From Geobacillus vulcani PSS1 (lineage in GTDB: Bacteria; Bacillota; Bacilli; Bacillales; Anoxybacillaceae), in NCBI RefSeq assembly GCF_000733845.1, contig NZ_JPOI01000001.1, positions 1,899,501 through 1,963,500 of the forward strand: 64,000 nt of DNA, written 5' to 3'. This document shows, one piece after another, positions 63,829 through 64,000 of the stretch (position 1 is the first letter of the stretch; each line of letters begins with the position of its first letter). The translations under genes and the position numbers were made by a program. The notes beneath the pieces were generated by a model, which saw nothing but the letters and a program-made list of their open reading frames with translations, was not told the origin of the DNA and did not search any database.

Positions 63829-64000
63829 ATGGCCGTTTCAGCGTATTTTCATATTCCATTTTGCGCCCAGATTTGCCATTATTGTGATTTTAACAAAGTG
63901 TTCGCCGCCGGACAGCCGGTTGACGACTATTTGCGAGCGATGGACAAAGAAATGGCGTGGACGGCGGCGGAATTTGGCAACCAGCTCAAAACGCTGTTTA
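63829..64000 (+). CDS. hemW: HemW/HemN-like radical SAM protein, N-terminal part (runs off window)
   Basis: The first 57 residues, MAVSAYFHIPFCAQICHYCD and on, with the radical SAM cluster motif C-x3-C-x2-C (CAQICHYC). The short N terminus with FHIPFC is that of HemW (YqeR, heme chaperone), formerly called coproporphyrinogen III oxidase; true HemN has a longer N terminus. SD AAAGGAGGAGG is 6 nt before the ATG. The rest of the gene lies beyond the window. Confidence 0.88.
   Translation, partial: MAVSAYFHIPFCAQICHYCDFNKVFAAGQPVDDYLRAMDKEMAWTAAEFGNQLKTLF

Overview
The window comes from the chromosome of a thermophilic Bacillaceae, most likely Geobacillus. It is GC-rich with low-GC-Firmicute biology: T-box leaders, a 6S RNA, strong Shine-Dalgarno sequences, many TTG/GTG starts, and sporulation and competence genes. 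The 421-residue glutamate transporter matches my memory of GltT from B. stearothermophilus/caldotenax, and YqeH has the 369 residues I recall for the G. stearothermophilus protein. These assignments rest on family recall and motifs, not on a database search.

Layout. 1-1973: the end of ahpC, then ahpF. 1990-5381: a T-box leader and hisS-aspS, followed by a 6S RNA (5457-5662) and tcdA. 6562-11568 is a more variable block: a short repeat, an rsfA-type regulator on the minus strand, and an RND efflux pump with a palindromic operator and a TetR regulator. 11891-25558 is the conserved rarA-(yczE remnant)-cymR-iscS-mnmA-yrrB-recD2-yrrD-yrzR-yrzQ-yrrI segment, then a second T-box with alaS-yrzL-yrrK-yrzB. 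25797-33728 carries mltG, the wobble-uridine genes trmR-trhP1-trhP2, udk, greA, pbpI and yrrS. 34277-38072 is the methionine-to-cysteine salvage operon yrrT-mtnN-mccA-mccB-yrhC. 38153-39018 is a run of very small ORFs including a YrzI-type protein, followed by an uninterrupted sigK.

39933-46590 departs from the B. subtilis order: gltT, dedA, an AI-2E/YtvI-type permease, motAB (minus), and divergent pssA and psd. 46627-64000 returns to the classical order: sda and yqeG separated by a DnaA-box cluster, then yqeH-aroE-yqeI-nadD-yqeK-rsfS-yqeM, comER (minus), comEA-comEB-comEC, yqzM (minus), holA, rpsT (minus), gpr, spoIIP, yqxA, lepA and the start of hemW.

How the genes work together. Much of the window serves translation: tRNA charging (HisS, AspS, AlaS), tRNA modification (TcdA, IscS, MnmA, TrmR, TrhP1/2), ribosome assembly and silencing (YqeH, YqeI, RsfS), S20 and LepA. 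CymR lies close to a cysteine desulfurase and about 20 kb from the reverse-transsulfuration operon it probably represses. SigK, GPR, SpoIIP, Sda, YqxA and possibly RsfA and PbpI belong to sporulation.

I saw no CRISPR array, prophage, intact transposase, tRNA/rRNA gene or obvious defence system. The most unusual locus is the small-ORF array at 38153-39018. There, two terminators carry the same 8-nt arms and could refold into mutually exclusive pairings.
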